NCBI RefSeq assembly: GCF_003634015.1
Contig: NZ_RBII01000001.1
Coordinates: 744,001-808,000, forward strand
Length of the DNA stretch: 64,000 nt
Direction of reading: 5' to 3'
Source of the DNA: Litorimonas taeanensis
GTDB taxonomy: Bacteria > Pseudomonadota > Alphaproteobacteria > Caulobacterales > Maricaulaceae
Shown: positions 53,320 to 62,678 of the stretch, in pieces
How the letters are laid out: the number at the start of each line of letters is the position of its first letter
Numbering within the stretch: the stretch's first letter is position 1
Position numbers and translations under genes: made by a program
Notes under the pieces: generated by a model
What the model was told of the DNA's origin: nothing
The model's database searches: none
Seen by the model: the letters and a program-made list of their open reading frames with translations, nothing else

Positions 53320-54366
53320 CTAAGGGAACAACGCTAACCCTGTCAGCCCCAAAGTTTCGTCCCACCCTTGAGAAAGGTTATAATTTTGCAAAGCTTGTCC
53401 AGAGGACCCTTTTGTTAAGTTATCAATTACAGCAACAACGATGGCTGTATTCGGGGTACGGTTATCAAACACATTCATATGGCAACGATTCGAACCGCGA
53501 ACATGACGCGTTTGGGGAACTTCACCTTCATCCAACACGGAAATGAAACTCGAATTAGTATAACGTGCAAGCATCGCATTGCGTAAATCAGCAACAGTCT
53601 TGCCTGCCCTTAGCGTCACGACAGTTGTAGTAATCATACCTCGGTTCAAAGGCACCAGGTGTGGTGTCATGGTTACGCAGCTATCTTGACCGGAAATACG
53701 CTTAATAATTTGATCTATTTCGGGTGCATGACGGTGAGCCCCTACCCCATAGGCCTGCGCACCTTCCGCCAACTCTGTAAAGGACAGCCCCAAAGTCGCT
53801 TTGCGACCCGCCCCAGTGACCCCAGTAATGGCAGAAATCGGAAGTGACTTTGCATCAATAAGATCTTTTTCAAGGAGGGGCAATAATGGTAAAAGCGAAC
53901 AAGTCGGGAAGCATCCAGGACAAGCAACTAACTCAGCCCCTTTTAAGTCCTCTATCGCCCACTCACTGAGCCCATAAACAGCCTCATCTAACAACGACGT
54001 AAAATTATGGGGCCGACCATATGTTGCCGCATAAAGTTCAGGATCACGTAGGCGGAAGTCCGCTGAAAGATCTATAACAGTTTCAACCTTTGGTAAAATT
54101 TGCGCAATGGTCTCTTGGCTAGCCCCATGAGGCAAGCAAGCAAAAGCCACATCAATATTAGACCAGTCTACATCATTCCAATCTTGTAAATCTGGCAAAT
54201 TTAAATGAGAAATATTAGCGAAAACATCCCCTGCGCGCTCTCCGGCGCGGCTATGCCCCGTTAATGCAGCCACTTCTATTTTTGGGTGGTTTTGTATTAA
54301 TCGAATAACCTCAACCCCCGTATATCCTGACGCTCCAAGAACCGCCGCTTTTTTAGATGTCGACAT
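53320..54366 (-). CDS. argC: N-acetyl-gamma-glutamyl-phosphate reductase
   Basis: NADPH-dependent reductase of the third step of arginine synthesis, 348 residues (type 1 AGPR). The N-terminal Rossmann motif is LGASGYTGVEVIRL, and the catalytic Cys lies in VACPGCFPTCSLLPL. HRHAPEIDQ carries the catalytic His. It follows the rplM-rpsI operon in the same direction but is separated from it by a terminator. Confidence 0.95.
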   Translation of the reverse strand: MSTSKKAAVLGASGYTGVEVIRLIQNHPKIEVAALTGHSRAGERAGDVFANISHLNLPDLQDWNDVDWSNIDVAFACLPHGASQETIAQILPKVETVIDLSADFRLRDPELYAATYGRPHNFTSLLDEAVYGLSEWAIEDLKGAELVACPGCFPTCSLLPLLPLLEKDLIDAKSLPISAITGVTGAGRKATLGLSFTELAEGAQAYGVGAHRHAPEIDQIIKRISGQDSCVTMTPHLVPLNRGMITTTVVTLRAGKTVADLRNAMLARYTNSSFISVLDEGEVPQTRHVRGSNRCHMNVFDNRTPNTAIVVAVIDNLTKGSSGQALQNYNLSQGWDETLGLTGLALFP

Positions 54367-54393
54367 AGCTGACTCTCAAATAATTCAATGCAG

Positions 54394-54423
54394 AAAAAAA
54401 GCGCTCCAGTTTCCTGAAGCGCT
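54394..54423 (-). terminator. Rho-independent terminator of rplM-rpsI
   Basis: On the minus strand AGCGCTTCAG and CTGGAGCGCT form a 10-bp stem (one G-T wobble) with a 4-nt loop, followed by seven T residues (A-run at plus 54394-54400). It starts 33 bp after the rpsI stop. Confidence 0.92.
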
Positions 54424-54455
54424 CGATACATAGCAATATTGTGCTTGGTATATTC

Positions 54456-54950
54456 TTAACGCTTAGAGAACTGGAAGCTCTTACGGGCTTTCGCCTTACC
54501 ATACTTCTTACGCTCAACAACGCGTGAGTCACGAGTAATAAAGCCTGCGGCCTTCAACGGACGACGCAATGCAGGTTCGTAATATGTCAGGGCTTTTGTA
54601 ATGCCGTGGCGAACCGCCCCAGCTTGTCCTGATAACCCGCCGCCCTTTACAGTGGCAACAACATCGTAGGAATCAACACGATCAGAAACTTCGAAAGCCT
54701 GACGAATGATCAAACGAAGAACTGGACGAGCAAAGTAAACTTCTTGGTCACGACCGTTGACCGTTACTTTACCATTACCAGGCTTGATCCAGACGCGCGC
54801 AATAGAGTTTTTACGCTTACCTGTTGCATAGGCACGGCCAAGCTCATCAATCTTAGGCTCTGGCAATGCGGTGACATCAACTGCGCCAGCTTCGGCTGTC
54901 TTACCGTCCATGACATCTTTAAGGTCTGCAAGTGTTTGAGTTTCAGCCAT
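54456..54950 (-). CDS. rpsI: 30S ribosomal protein S9
   Basis: A 164-residue S9 with the usual N-terminal extension seen in alphaproteobacteria (about 1-38). The core begins at [17 protein letters not shown] and ends with the basic tail [11 protein letters not shown], which contacts P-site tRNA. It lies 4 bp downstream of rplM, the universal L13-S9 pair, and is followed by a strong terminator. Confidence 0.97.
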   Translation of the reverse strand: MAETQTLADLKDVMDGKTAEAGAVDVTALPEPKIDELGRAYATGKRKNSIARVWIKPGNGKVTVNGRDQEVYFARPVLRLIIRQAFEVSDRVDSYDVVATVKGGGLSGQAGAVRHGITKALTYYEPALRRPLKAAGFITRDSRVVERKKYGKAKARKSFQFSKR

Positions 54951-54954
54951 GATT

Positions 54955-55425
54955 CTAGCCTCTCTTCACGTTTTTTGGGCTCATAGATTTAAAGTCGATG
55001 ACTTCAGGGTTCTGAGCTTCATGTGGATGTTCTGCACCAGCGTAGACACGAAGGTTAGAGAGTTGTTTGCGAGCAAGCGGGCTCTCTTTTGGCAACATGC
55101 GCTGTACGGCTTTGCGAAGTACGCGATCAGGGAAGCGACCATCAAGGATCTTATCCGCTGTACGCTCTTTCAAACCACCTGGGTGACCAGTGTGCCAGTA
55201 ATAAACTTTGTCATTACGCTTGTTACCTGTGAAGGCAACTTTTTCAGCGTTGATAACAATAACATTATCACCACAATCAATATGCGGCGTGTATGTTGGT
55301 AAATGTTTGCCGCGAAGGCGCATGGCGATAAACGTTGCCAAACGACCTGTGACGACATCTTCCGCATCGACGAGAATCCATTTCTTCTCAACTTCAGCGG
55401 TTTTCAAAAACTTTGTCGTTTTCAT
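54955..55425 (-). CDS. rplM: 50S ribosomal protein L13
   Basis: A 156-residue L13. The ATG at 55425 is chosen because GAGG lies about 5 nt upstream and the N-terminus [20 protein letters not shown] matches the family; an in-frame start at 55458 would add 11 non-conserved residues. Core motifs include [10 protein letters not shown] and GMLP-like [14 protein letters not shown]. First gene of the rplM-rpsI operon. Confidence 0.97.
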   Translation of the reverse strand: MKTTKFLKTAEVEKKWILVDAEDVVTGRLATFIAMRLRGKHLPTYTPHIDCGDNVIVINAEKVAFTGNKRNDKVYYWHTGHPGGLKERTADKILDGRFPDRVLRKAVQRMLPKESPLARKQLSNLRVYAGAEHPHEAQNPEVIDFKSMSPKNVKRG

Positions 55426-55568
55426 AATATCCTCTGTTCTCAACAGGACACATCCCATTGCTTAAGCGCGGCTCAATAGAGGAAGAAGGGTATATCGTCA
55501 ATTCAATAATTCAGGCACCTACTGGAAATATTACAACAAAATCAACACCTTGAATAAAAGGTATTATA

Positions 55569-56651
55569 TTACCGTACGAAATGTCGGCTTTTCCAAGCCA
55601 TAGCAAGCGCCACGATAAAGACAAACACAGCAGAAAACTGATGTAGTAAAGCCAGCTTGATGTGAGCGGGGTCAAAATTGTCGCCTGACAACAACGTCAT
55701 AATGCCTAAGCCCACCTGCCAGAACAAGATACCAAGCAACATAACTGAGATAGAGCGCATGTACTGAGACTTTCTCATACTGAAACACACCCAGAGTGCA
55801 AAACCGAACAAGATATAAGCTAAAAATCTATGGTTAAACTGAATTGCTGCCGTGTTTTCAAAAGCATTTAGCCATAGGGGAGACATAGCCCCATATCCTG
55901 CAGGGATAAAATCACCATCCATAAGAGGCCATTCATTATAACTACGGCCAGACTTCGTTCCCGCAACAAAGGCTCCTGCAATTATTTGGATAAAAACCAT
56001 AACGCCCAACAGAGCCGTTCGCTTTTTATACTCAGCATGTATTTTAGTCGGTCGAAAACCATTATTATGACTTTTCCTAAGCCAATAAAGTACACCTAAG
56101 ATGATAAAAGCCATGCCGAGATGTGTAGCTAATCTATAGTGACTAACATCTACCATGCCCTCTTGCAGGCCGCTGTGAACCATCCACCAGCCGATCGCGC
56201 CTTGAAGGCCAATCAAGACAAGAGGTAAAAGAAAGGGTCTAAAATTGCGTTTAGGGAGCTTTCGCCTAACGGTGAAATAAATAAACGGTAAAAGATATGC
56301 GAGGCCAATAATACGCCCTAACTGCCTATGTGCCCACTCCCAAAAATAAATGGCCTTAAAACCTGCCAAATCCATATCAGGATGTTCAGCCTCGAATTCG
56401 GGGATCAATTTATATTTTTCAAATTCAGCGAGCCATGCCTCATGTGATAACGGCGGAAGAGAACCACGAATGGGTGCCCATTCAGTAATAGATAGCCCCG
56501 AATTCGTTAATCGGGTCCCACCGCCGACGACGATGATTGCCATGACTAACAACATGACGACTAAAAGCCACACAGAAACACTTTTATTGGGTTTATCAAA
56601 ATCTATCATAAGATGGATATAATCCCTTTTCCGAGGAATTCGCTGTGACAT
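55569..56651 (-). CDS. ctaA: Heme A synthase (COX15/CtaA)
   Basis: An eight-helix membrane enzyme that oxidises the heme O methyl group to give heme A for cytochrome aa3 oxidase. The family start VVGGGTRLTNSGLSITEW is complete, as are the heme-ligand histidine regions (EWAHRQLGR, HLGMAF, FNHRFLAY and HQFSA). The length from ATG 56651 is 360 residues; another ATG at 56609 gives 346 and is equally plausible, since neither has a clear ribosome site. It is type-2 CtaA as in alphaproteobacteria and mitochondria. Confidence 0.93.
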   Translation of the reverse strand: MSQRIPRKRDYIHLMIDFDKPNKSVSVWLLVVMLLVMAIIVVGGGTRLTNSGLSITEWAPIRGSLPPLSHEAWLAEFEKYKLIPEFEAEHPDMDLAGFKAIYFWEWAHRQLGRIIGLAYLLPFIYFTVRRKLPKRNFRPFLLPLVLIGLQGAIGWWMVHSGLQEGMVDVSHYRLATHLGMAFIILGVLYWLRKSHNNGFRPTKIHAEYKKRTALLGVMVFIQIIAGAFVAGTKSGRSYNEWPLMDGDFIPAGYGAMSPLWLNAFENTAAIQFNHRFLAYILFGFALWVCFSMRKSQYMRSISVMLLGILFWQVGLGIMTLLSGDNFDPAHIKLALLHQFSAVFVFIVALAMAWKSRHFVR

Positions 56652-56687
56652 TTTTTCAGAGAAAAGAAAAGGACTGTCAGTTGAAAA

Positions 56688-56764
56688 TGGTCGGAGTAGC
56701 AGGATTCGAACCTGCGACCCCTAAGCCCCCAGCTTAGTGCGCTACCGGACTGCGCTATACTCCG
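56688..56764 (-). tRNA. tRNA-Pro(GGG)
   Basis: A 77-nt minus-strand tRNA with encoded CCA. The acceptor stem CGGAGTA pairs with TACTCCG. The anticodon loop CTGGGGG gives anticodon GGG between CTAAG and CTTAG stems. It is the second proline tRNA in the window. Confidence 0.95.
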
Positions 56765-56827
56765 ACACTTTCAGTGCGACGGCCTATAATGCGAGCCGGA
56801 GTGCAACGCAACAGCGGAATATGTCTT

Positions 56828-57457
56828 TTAAGATTTTGCACTGAATTGCCCCCACCGTGATTTGAGTGTTCTTAACCGCTCTAGAGCTTCTTCAAGGTCT
56901 TGTTTATGCTGAAGGGCTTCCGCACTTGGCGCTTGTTCAAGTGGCTGGGAAACAGGCGCTTCTGGAGCCGATATTGATGGTTTCTCTAATGAAATCTGTT
57001 CAGAGTCACGTTCAACAGTTTTAGCCTCCGGCTTTGTCTCAGGTGGCACACTCAAAGAGGATGCATCCTTTTCCAAATTCTTGTGCAGTTGTGTTGCGTT
57101 TTCTTTTCTCGGAGTCTGCTTTTTAATCCGCTCAGGGACTAAGATTGTGTCTTGAACTTTGCTCTCTTTAGCGGCCTTTTCAACTGATTGGCCTAATTCA
57201 ATTATCCTAGCCGCCCCCTTCAACCGCATCAGTTTTTGAACATCCTTGATAGGATGCCCTTCATCATGAAGAAGAATTTTAATGCCTCTTAAAAGCTCAA
57301 TATCTTCGGGACGGTAAAACCGCCGTCCTCCGCCTCGCTTAATAGGCTTTATTTGAGGAAATTTTGACTCCCAAAACCGCAAGACATGCGGTTGCAGATC
57401 CAGTTCTTCACCAGCTTCACTGATTGTTCTAAAGGCGCGTGTCGTCTTCGCTTGCAT
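56828..57457 (-). CDS. MerR-family transcriptional regulator
   Basis: A 209-residue protein with an N-terminal MerR-type winged helix (about 9-75): [23 protein letters not shown], then [16 protein letters not shown]. The long C-terminal region is charged and low in complexity, with no cysteine ligand or effector domain visible. This gene regularly follows ihfA in alphaproteobacteria, as here (39 bp downstream), but its target genes are unknown. Confidence 0.88.
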   Translation of the reverse strand: MQAKTTRAFRTISEAGEELDLQPHVLRFWESKFPQIKPIKRGGGRRFYRPEDIELLRGIKILLHDEGHPIKDVQKLMRLKGAARIIELGQSVEKAAKESKVQDTILVPERIKKQTPRKENATQLHKNLEKDASSLSVPPETKPEAKTVERDSEQISLEKPSISAPEAPVSQPLEQAPSAEALQHKQDLEEALERLRTLKSRWGQFSAKS

Positions 57458-57496
57458 GGCTTTGGCCGATTCTATGACTTAACGAATCAGACTATA

Positions 57497-57820
57497 TCAC
57501 TTTTTTGGTGATAATGCCGAATCGACACGCTCTCTTAAGACTTGAGACGGCTTAAAGACGAGAACGCGACGAGATGTGATAGGTACTTCTTCACCAGTTT
57601 TTGGGTTGCGACCTATTCGCTCTTTCTTATCGCGCAGAGAAAATGTTCCAAACCCCGCAAGTTTGACGTTTTCTCCCTTCAAAAGGGCCTCACAGATATA
57701 ATCTATAACAGATTCAACGAGTTCCGAGCTTTCTGTACGTGAAAGCCCGATTTCGCGATAGACCGCTTCCGCTAAATCTGCTCGGGTTACAGTCCCGGGA
57801 TTTTGCATGTTCTCCACCAT
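57497..57820 (-). CDS. ihfA: Integration host factor alpha subunit
   Basis: A 107-residue DNA-bending protein of the HU/IHF family. The N-terminal helices ([20 protein letters not shown]) and the beta-arm core with [23 protein letters not shown], including the intercalating proline in RNPKTG, mark it as IHF-alpha rather than HU. ATGs at 57820 and 57808 are both possible starts. It sits between fabH and merR, a conserved order in alphaproteobacteria. Confidence 0.93.
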   Translation of the reverse strand: MVENMQNPGTVTRADLAEAVYREIGLSRTESSELVESVIDYICEALLKGENVKLAGFGTFSLRDKKERIGRNPKTGEEVPITSRRVLVFKPSQVLRERVDSALSPKK

Positions 57821-57920
57821 AGTTCTTTAGAGCAAATAACTACCTTACCGCGCAAGAGAATTCTTAATAGAAGTCCAGAATTTTATAAAATTTGCACTCA
57901 AATCCATCGGAAAAGGGCAA

Positions 57921-58883
57921 TTAATATCTCAATAAAGCTGCACCCCAAGTAAATCCTCCTCCGAAAGCCTCTAACATCACGAGGTCTCCGCGCTTTATCC
58001 GGCCGTCTTCTACCGCACTTAACATCGCCAACGGTACAGAAGCCGCGGAAGTATTAGCATGTAGAGCCACTGTTGAGACAACTTGCTCCCGCTCAATTTT
58101 CAATCGCCGCGCCACTCCGTTTAAAATACGTTGGTTGGCTTGGTGAGGAACAAACCAATCAATTTCTGAGACCGCAATACCAGCTTTATCAGCACAGCTT
58201 TGCATCGCATCAGCTATTTCTGTAACGGCATGTTTAAACACCTGATTGCCAAGCATACGAAGTTTGCCAACCGTTTGTGTTTTAGACGGCCCTCCATCCA
58301 CAAAGAGCATTTCACGATAGCGGCCATCAGATCGCATAAAACACTCTAAAACCCCATTATTATCAGTATCCTCAGCTTGAAATATAATCGCCCCTGCCCC
58401 GTCACCAAACAGAACACAAGTAGATCGATCTTCCCAATCAAGTATACGAGAAAATGTTTCTGCTCCAATCAATAACACCGTCTTAGCGGCACCCGACTGT
58501 ATCATTGATGACACCACATTCACGCCATAAAGAAATCCGCTACAGACAGCTTGAAGGTCAAAGGCCGCACCGTGACGCATACCAAGACGCTCTTGTATAA
58601 TTGTTGCAGTCGATGGGAATGTGTAGTCAGGTGTTGAGGTTGCCACGACTATCAGGTCAACGTCTTTTGCTGTCATACCTGCGTTATCTAATGCTCTACA
58701 TGCAGCTTCATATCCAAGGTCGGAGGTCACCTGCCCTTCAGCAGCAATGTGACGTTGGTGAATTCCGGTCCGCTCTTTAATCCATTCATCACTGGTGTTT
58801 AAAGACGCATCTAAGTCCTCATTCTTGAGTATATGCTCTGGAAGGTAACCACCAATGCCTTTAATCACAGCCCGTTTCATCAT
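57921..58883 (-). CDS. fabH: Beta-ketoacyl-ACP synthase III
   Basis: Initiates fatty-acid synthesis by condensing acetyl-CoA with malonyl-ACP; 320 residues. The catalytic triad is visible: Cys in DLQAVCSGFLYG, His in VPHQANQRIL and Asn in LHANTSAAS. The tandem ATGs at 58883 and 58880 overlap the plsX stop by up to 4 bp, so the two genes are co-translated. Normal length and motifs. Confidence 0.96.
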   Translation of the reverse strand: MMKRAVIKGIGGYLPEHILKNEDLDASLNTSDEWIKERTGIHQRHIAAEGQVTSDLGYEAACRALDNAGMTAKDVDLIVVATSTPDYTFPSTATIIQERLGMRHGAAFDLQAVCSGFLYGVNVVSSMIQSGAAKTVLLIGAETFSRILDWEDRSTCVLFGDGAGAIIFQAEDTDNNGVLECFMRSDGRYREMLFVDGGPSKTQTVGKLRMLGNQVFKHAVTEIADAMQSCADKAGIAVSEIDWFVPHQANQRILNGVARRLKIEREQVVSTVALHANTSAASVPLAMLSAVEDGRIKRGDLVMLEAFGGGFTWGAALLRY

Positions 58884-59932
58884 CCAACAAATCCAATATT
58901 GTCATCTTCATCATGGAGCGCCTCGACTTCGCGCTCTATTTCTTCAAGGAAGTTACTCTCAGCAAGACCAATGGCGATATTAAGCGCGTTTGCGTAGCCA
59001 ACCTTGTCGGTTCCCCCATGGCTTTTTATAACCGCTCCGTTAACGCCCAAAAGAACACCACCGTTCACCTTGCGGGGATCCATTCTCTTCTTGGCCTTCA
59101 GCAAAGCCATAGCATTAAGTGCTGACGTAAATTTTGACCAAATAGACCCCGCTAAGGCCTCTTTTAAGATTTTTTCTATGAACTTCGCTGTGCCCTCAGC
59201 AGCTTTAATTGTGATATTACCTGTAAACCCATCCGTGACAATTACATCGGCTTCACCGAGTGAAATATCATTGCCTTCCACAAAACCAATATAATTCAAA
59301 CCAATATCGCTCTGAGTTAATCGTTCATGCGCAGCTTTAACCTGCGCATTTCCTTTTTGCTCCTCCACCCCTACATTCAAAAGGCCAATGGTCGGGGACT
59401 GAACATTGTATAGCGCTCGATAAAACGCGTCACCGAGGACAGCAAATTCTGATAATTGTGATGCGCTTGCTTCTACATTTGCTCCTACATCCAAAACAAC
59501 GCAATTACTCCCCACCCTTGGCCAAGTCGCAATCAGCGCAGGACGCTGAATACCTGGCATTCGCTTAAGGATGACAATGGACATCGCCATTAATGCCCCA
59601 GTATTTCCAGCTGACAACACAATATTCGCCCGCTTTTCTTTTACAGCCAAAATACTATTCCAAAGACTACTGCCCTTACCCTTCCTCATTGCCTGAGAGG
59701 GTTTTTCATCCATAGAGACTGACAATTCTGTATGACAAACTTCTGACCGTTCACGTGTAAGCGGCGCTTTTTTTAATAAAGCGTCGATTCGCGGTTGGTC
59801 ACCATGAAGCAAAAAGCGGGCGCGCCGCCCCTTTCCCTCATGTTTTAAAAAATATTCTATTCCGTGTATAACGACGTCTGGCGCATCATCGCCACCCATC
59901 GCATCCACAGAAACCACTAAACCATCCAGCAT
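58880..59932 (-). CDS. plsX: Phosphate acyltransferase
   Basis: Makes acyl-phosphate from acyl-ACP for phospholipid synthesis; 350 residues. The start VSVDAMGGDDAPDVVI and the FVEGNDISLGEADVIVTDGF region are characteristic. Together with fabH it forms the lipid pair of this operon. Upstream, alphaproteobacteria usually have a YceD/DUF177 gene, but here only 95 bp separate it from the CBP3-type gene. Confidence 0.95.
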   Translation of the reverse strand: MLDGLVVSVDAMGGDDAPDVVIHGIEYFLKHEGKGRRARFLLHGDQPRIDALLKKAPLTRERSEVCHTELSVSMDEKPSQAMRKGKGSSLWNSILAVKEKRANIVLSAGNTGALMAMSIVILKRMPGIQRPALIATWPRVGSNCVVLDVGANVEASASQLSEFAVLGDAFYRALYNVQSPTIGLLNVGVEEQKGNAQVKAAHERLTQSDIGLNYIGFVEGNDISLGEADVIVTDGFTGNITIKAAEGTAKFIEKILKEALAGSIWSKFTSALNAMALLKAKKRMDPRKVNGGVLLGVNGAVIKSHGGTDKVGYANALNIAIGLAESNFLEEIEREVEALHDEDDNIGFVG

Positions 59933-60027
59933 CGTGTTCCTTTATGTCTTGGTCTCGGCGTATAGCGGAGAGAAAAGCATATTTCTAATCATTATTAGAG
60001 ATAGCTAAAGTTCACTACCACTTCACC

Positions 60028-60588
60028 TTACAAAGATGGAAAAATAAACTTGCCCAAAGCTATTTCACCTAAGGAGTATGAAGAAAATGCCTCCCTCGAT
60101 TCAGTTACATACTGATCAAGCGTTCGGCAAAATTCAGAATCAAACAGGGTTAGCGACTTAGCAGATTCATTGTCATTAGGTTTTGAAGCATGAAAAGCGC
60201 TTGCAACATTTGAAAATGTATTGTTTTCAAACCCTTCAGAGTAAGCCTTCACACGAGTGTAGAACAGGCTAATCATAGGTTTGATGCGTTTTTTGACACC
60301 GGTGTCTGATAATCCTTGCTCTCTTAAAGCAATTTCAAAGTCATCCTTCATATAGTCAAATAAGGCTTGAGATAGATGCGCCCCATTAGAATCAAAACGC
60401 CTTAGAGTTTCTAAAACGAAAGCCATGTGTAGAGTCAAAACATCTATACGGCCATCATAGTTATCTGGGAAACGGCCCTCTCCAAAAAAAACAGGAAGCC
60501 TAGATTGCTCCATTAAGCGAGTATAGATAGTTTCTGCATCCCGTTTCACGGGATCTCTTCGACTAAATATTCTGGAGAGGAAACTCAT
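60028..60588 (-). CDS. Ubiquinol-cytochrome c chaperone (CBP3 family)
   Basis: A 186-residue protein of the Ubiq_cyt_C_chap family, which in mitochondria (Cbp3) assists cytochrome b and complex III assembly. Visible family features are the tyrosine-rich start AETIYTRLMEQSRLP, then HMAFVLETLRRF, LFDYMKDDFEIALREQG and FYTRVKAYSEG. It diverges from bamE and leads towards plsX, an arrangement typical of alphaproteobacteria apart from the missing DUF177 gene. Confidence 0.9.
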   Translation of the reverse strand: MSFLSRIFSRRDPVKRDAETIYTRLMEQSRLPVFFGEGRFPDNYDGRIDVLTLHMAFVLETLRRFDSNGAHLSQALFDYMKDDFEIALREQGLSDTGVKKRIKPMISLFYTRVKAYSEGFENNTFSNVASAFHASKPNDNESAKSLTLFDSEFCRTLDQYVTESREAFSSYSLGEIALGKFIFPSL

Positions 60589-60682
60589 AATTCTAACCTA
60601 TGTTTAACACAGTATCTGTCTTGCTACTTTGTTGTAGTTTAGCTAGGTCTTAGCGCGTTCTAATAGAAGTAAAAGTGGCTTT

Positions 60683-61183
60683 ATGACCTCTACCATTTTA
60701 AAACCAGTTTGTTTCGGCTTAGCAGCCATCACACTCATGGCATGTAACCCTATCCTACGAACACATGGGTATGTTCCAACAGAAGACAAGCCTCAGGCTG
60801 TCAACCCAGAGACAGACACGAAGGCTAGCGTTCTCGCACGATTAGGAAACCCTTCAGTAAAATCTACCTTTGATGAAGATATTGCAGAAGACACTTGGTT
60901 CTATATGAACTCTGTACGTCAGCGTTATGCCTATCTACGACCTCAAATTGAAGAACGCTCCATCACTGCGATCACGTTTGATGAAGATGGCCAAGTCACA
61001 GAAGTCGCTGAATATGGTATTGAAGACGGTCAATATGTGAATTACGTCAACCGCGAGACACCTACCCGTGGCCGAGAGCTTTCAGTGCTTGAACAAATTT
61101 TTGGTACAATTGGGCGTCTACCCACGGACAGAATTGGCGGCAATCAAGACATTCCTGGCGGAGCAGGTGGCCCAGGAGGTTAG
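60683..61183 (+). CDS. bamE: Outer membrane protein assembly factor BamE
   Basis: A 166-residue SmpA/OmlA lipoprotein of the BAM complex. The signal ends LMAC (Cys21), followed by RTHGYVP and the conserved KASVLARLGNPSVKSTFDEDIAEDTWFYM region. The C-terminal Gly-rich tail (GGNQDIPGGAGGPGG) is longer than in E. coli and typical of alphaproteobacterial forms. It overlaps the convergent thiL stop by 4 bp. Confidence 0.92.
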   Translation: MTSTILKPVCFGLAAITLMACNPILRTHGYVPTEDKPQAVNPETDTKASVLARLGNPSVKSTFDEDIAEDTWFYMNSVRQRYAYLRPQIEERSITAITFDEDGQVTEVAEYGIEDGQYVNYVNRETPTRGRELSVLEQIFGTIGRLPTDRIGGNQDIPGGAGGPGG

Positions 61184-62172
61184 TGACTATAGCCGTGCTT
61201 CGTAATAGCCACAGGCTGACCATTCATTCCTACACAGTTTAACCCACTACCTTCTGTCACGCGGCCGATCTTTGTGACTCTAAGGCCAATAGCCTTTGCT
61301 GCATCTTGAATAGCGTGCGAATGTTTTGACGGAGCCGTAAATAAAAGCTCATAGTCATCCCCTGCACTACTAAGCCTCATGCGTCTTTCTTCTTCATCCC
61401 CAGCTAAACACCATTTTTGGCTAGCCTCACTTAGAGGCACGCACGAAAGAAAGAGTTCAATTCGAAGGTTACTCGCATTCGCGATGTGTAAGGCTTCAGA
61501 AAACACGCCATCAGAGATATCTGCGCATGCATTCGCATAAAGGCGCAAACTATCTACGAAACTCAAACGTGGGACTGGAAAGCGAAAAGATTCCTCCCAA
61601 TAATGAGCCTCTTCAGAGGAAGGCATATAGGCCTTCAAGTCGTCATTTTGTAATGCCACCATTAATCCTAAGTGAGCATCCCCAATATTCCCACTCGCCC
61701 AAACAATATCACCAAGTTCTGCACCAGAACGCCGCACCATTGCCCCAGAAGGAACGCCCCCCAAGAGTGTTGCTGAAATTGTCATAGGGCCATCAATCCT
61801 AACTGTGTCGCCTCCGAATAATTTGAAGTTATAAGCAGATTGTATATTCGCGAGGCCTTGGGCAAAATCGCGCATGCAATCCGTTAAGCTCGATGCGTTC
61901 AGATGTTTCGGCCACGCCGTGGATAATAGGTAGCCTACAGGACGAGCGCCTTTTGCCGCTAGGTCTGAGAGATTAACGGCGAGCAATCTCTGAGCCGTGT
62001 CAGCTCCGTACTCACCTTCTAAAAAATGAACCCCCTCAACGAGTGTATCTTTGGTAAGAATCAAATCTTGTCCCGCTGGAGGCGTATAAAGAGCAGCATC
62101 ATCTTCTAAATTCAAACCTTCTTTGCCGACTAAAGGGGCAAGGAAGCTTTTAATCCAATCAAATTCTTTCAA
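61180..62172 (-). CDS. thiL: Thiamine-monophosphate kinase
   Basis: Phosphorylates thiamine monophosphate to the active diphosphate; 330 residues of the AIR-synthase-like fold. Metal and nucleotide-binding elements are EDDAALYTPPAGQDLILTKD near the start, NLSDLAAKGARP and GGDTVRIDGP, with the DISDG motif (ACADISDGVF) in the C-terminal half. The start is TTG at 62172, overlapping nusB by 4 bp. The ribB-ribH-nusB-thiL order is conserved in alphaproteobacteria. Confidence 0.94.
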   Translation of the reverse strand: MKEFDWIKSFLAPLVGKEGLNLEDDAALYTPPAGQDLILTKDTLVEGVHFLEGEYGADTAQRLLAVNLSDLAAKGARPVGYLLSTAWPKHLNASSLTDCMRDFAQGLANIQSAYNFKLFGGDTVRIDGPMTISATLLGGVPSGAMVRRSGAELGDIVWASGNIGDAHLGLMVALQNDDLKAYMPSSEEAHYWEESFRFPVPRLSFVDSLRLYANACADISDGVFSEALHIANASNLRIELFLSCVPLSEASQKWCLAGDEEERRMRLSSAGDDYELLFTAPSKHSHAIQDAAKAIGLRVTKIGRVTEGSGLNCVGMNGQPVAITKHGYSH

Positions 62173-62678
62173 GACGAGCCTGACTCATTAGAAGTATCAG
62201 CAATAGGCGCAGCTCCGACCAAGCCAAATTCAGAGGCTCTTACCTCCTTGGCAATCTTGTCTAAAATTGAATTGACCATTCCAGGCTCTTTACCGTCAAA
62301 GAAGTCGGCCGCGATTGATACATATTCATTGATAATAACTAAGGCGGGTACGTCTGGACGGCGCATAATCTCAAAGGCGCTCGCTCGAAGTAAACTACGC
62401 AAGGTCAAATCTAGTCGACGTAGTGGCCATTTCTCAGGCAATAGAGTACTAATTTTCGTATCAATGGCATTTTGAGAACCAACTACTCCCTCAATGACTT
62501 CTTCAAAAAAGTTTTCGTCGACTTGGACAACATCAGACTCATCATTGTAACCAAAACGGTGGTTTCTAAATTCACGCACCACCGTTTTAAATGGCGCATT
62601 TGCTACATCCATCTGATATAACGCCTGAACTATCGCAATACGCGCCGCACGGCGGAATTTCGGGTTGGCGCCGCTCAT
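62169..62678 (-). CDS. nusB: Transcription antitermination factor NusB
   Basis: A 169-residue all-helical protein that acts with NusE/S10 in rRNA antitermination. The N-terminal RRAARIAIVQALYQMDV contains the conserved Arg-rich boxA-RNA-binding helix, and LVIINEYVSIAADF lies in the C-terminal half. The ATG overlaps the ribH stop, and thiL overlaps its end, so it belongs to the rib operon. Confidence 0.94.
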   Translation of the reverse strand: MSGANPKFRRAARIAIVQALYQMDVANAPFKTVVREFRNHRFGYNDESDVVQVDENFFEEVIEGVVGSQNAIDTKISTLLPEKWPLRRLDLTLRSLLRASAFEIMRRPDVPALVIINEYVSIAADFFDGKEPGMVNSILDKIAKEVRASEFGLVGAAPIADTSNESGSS

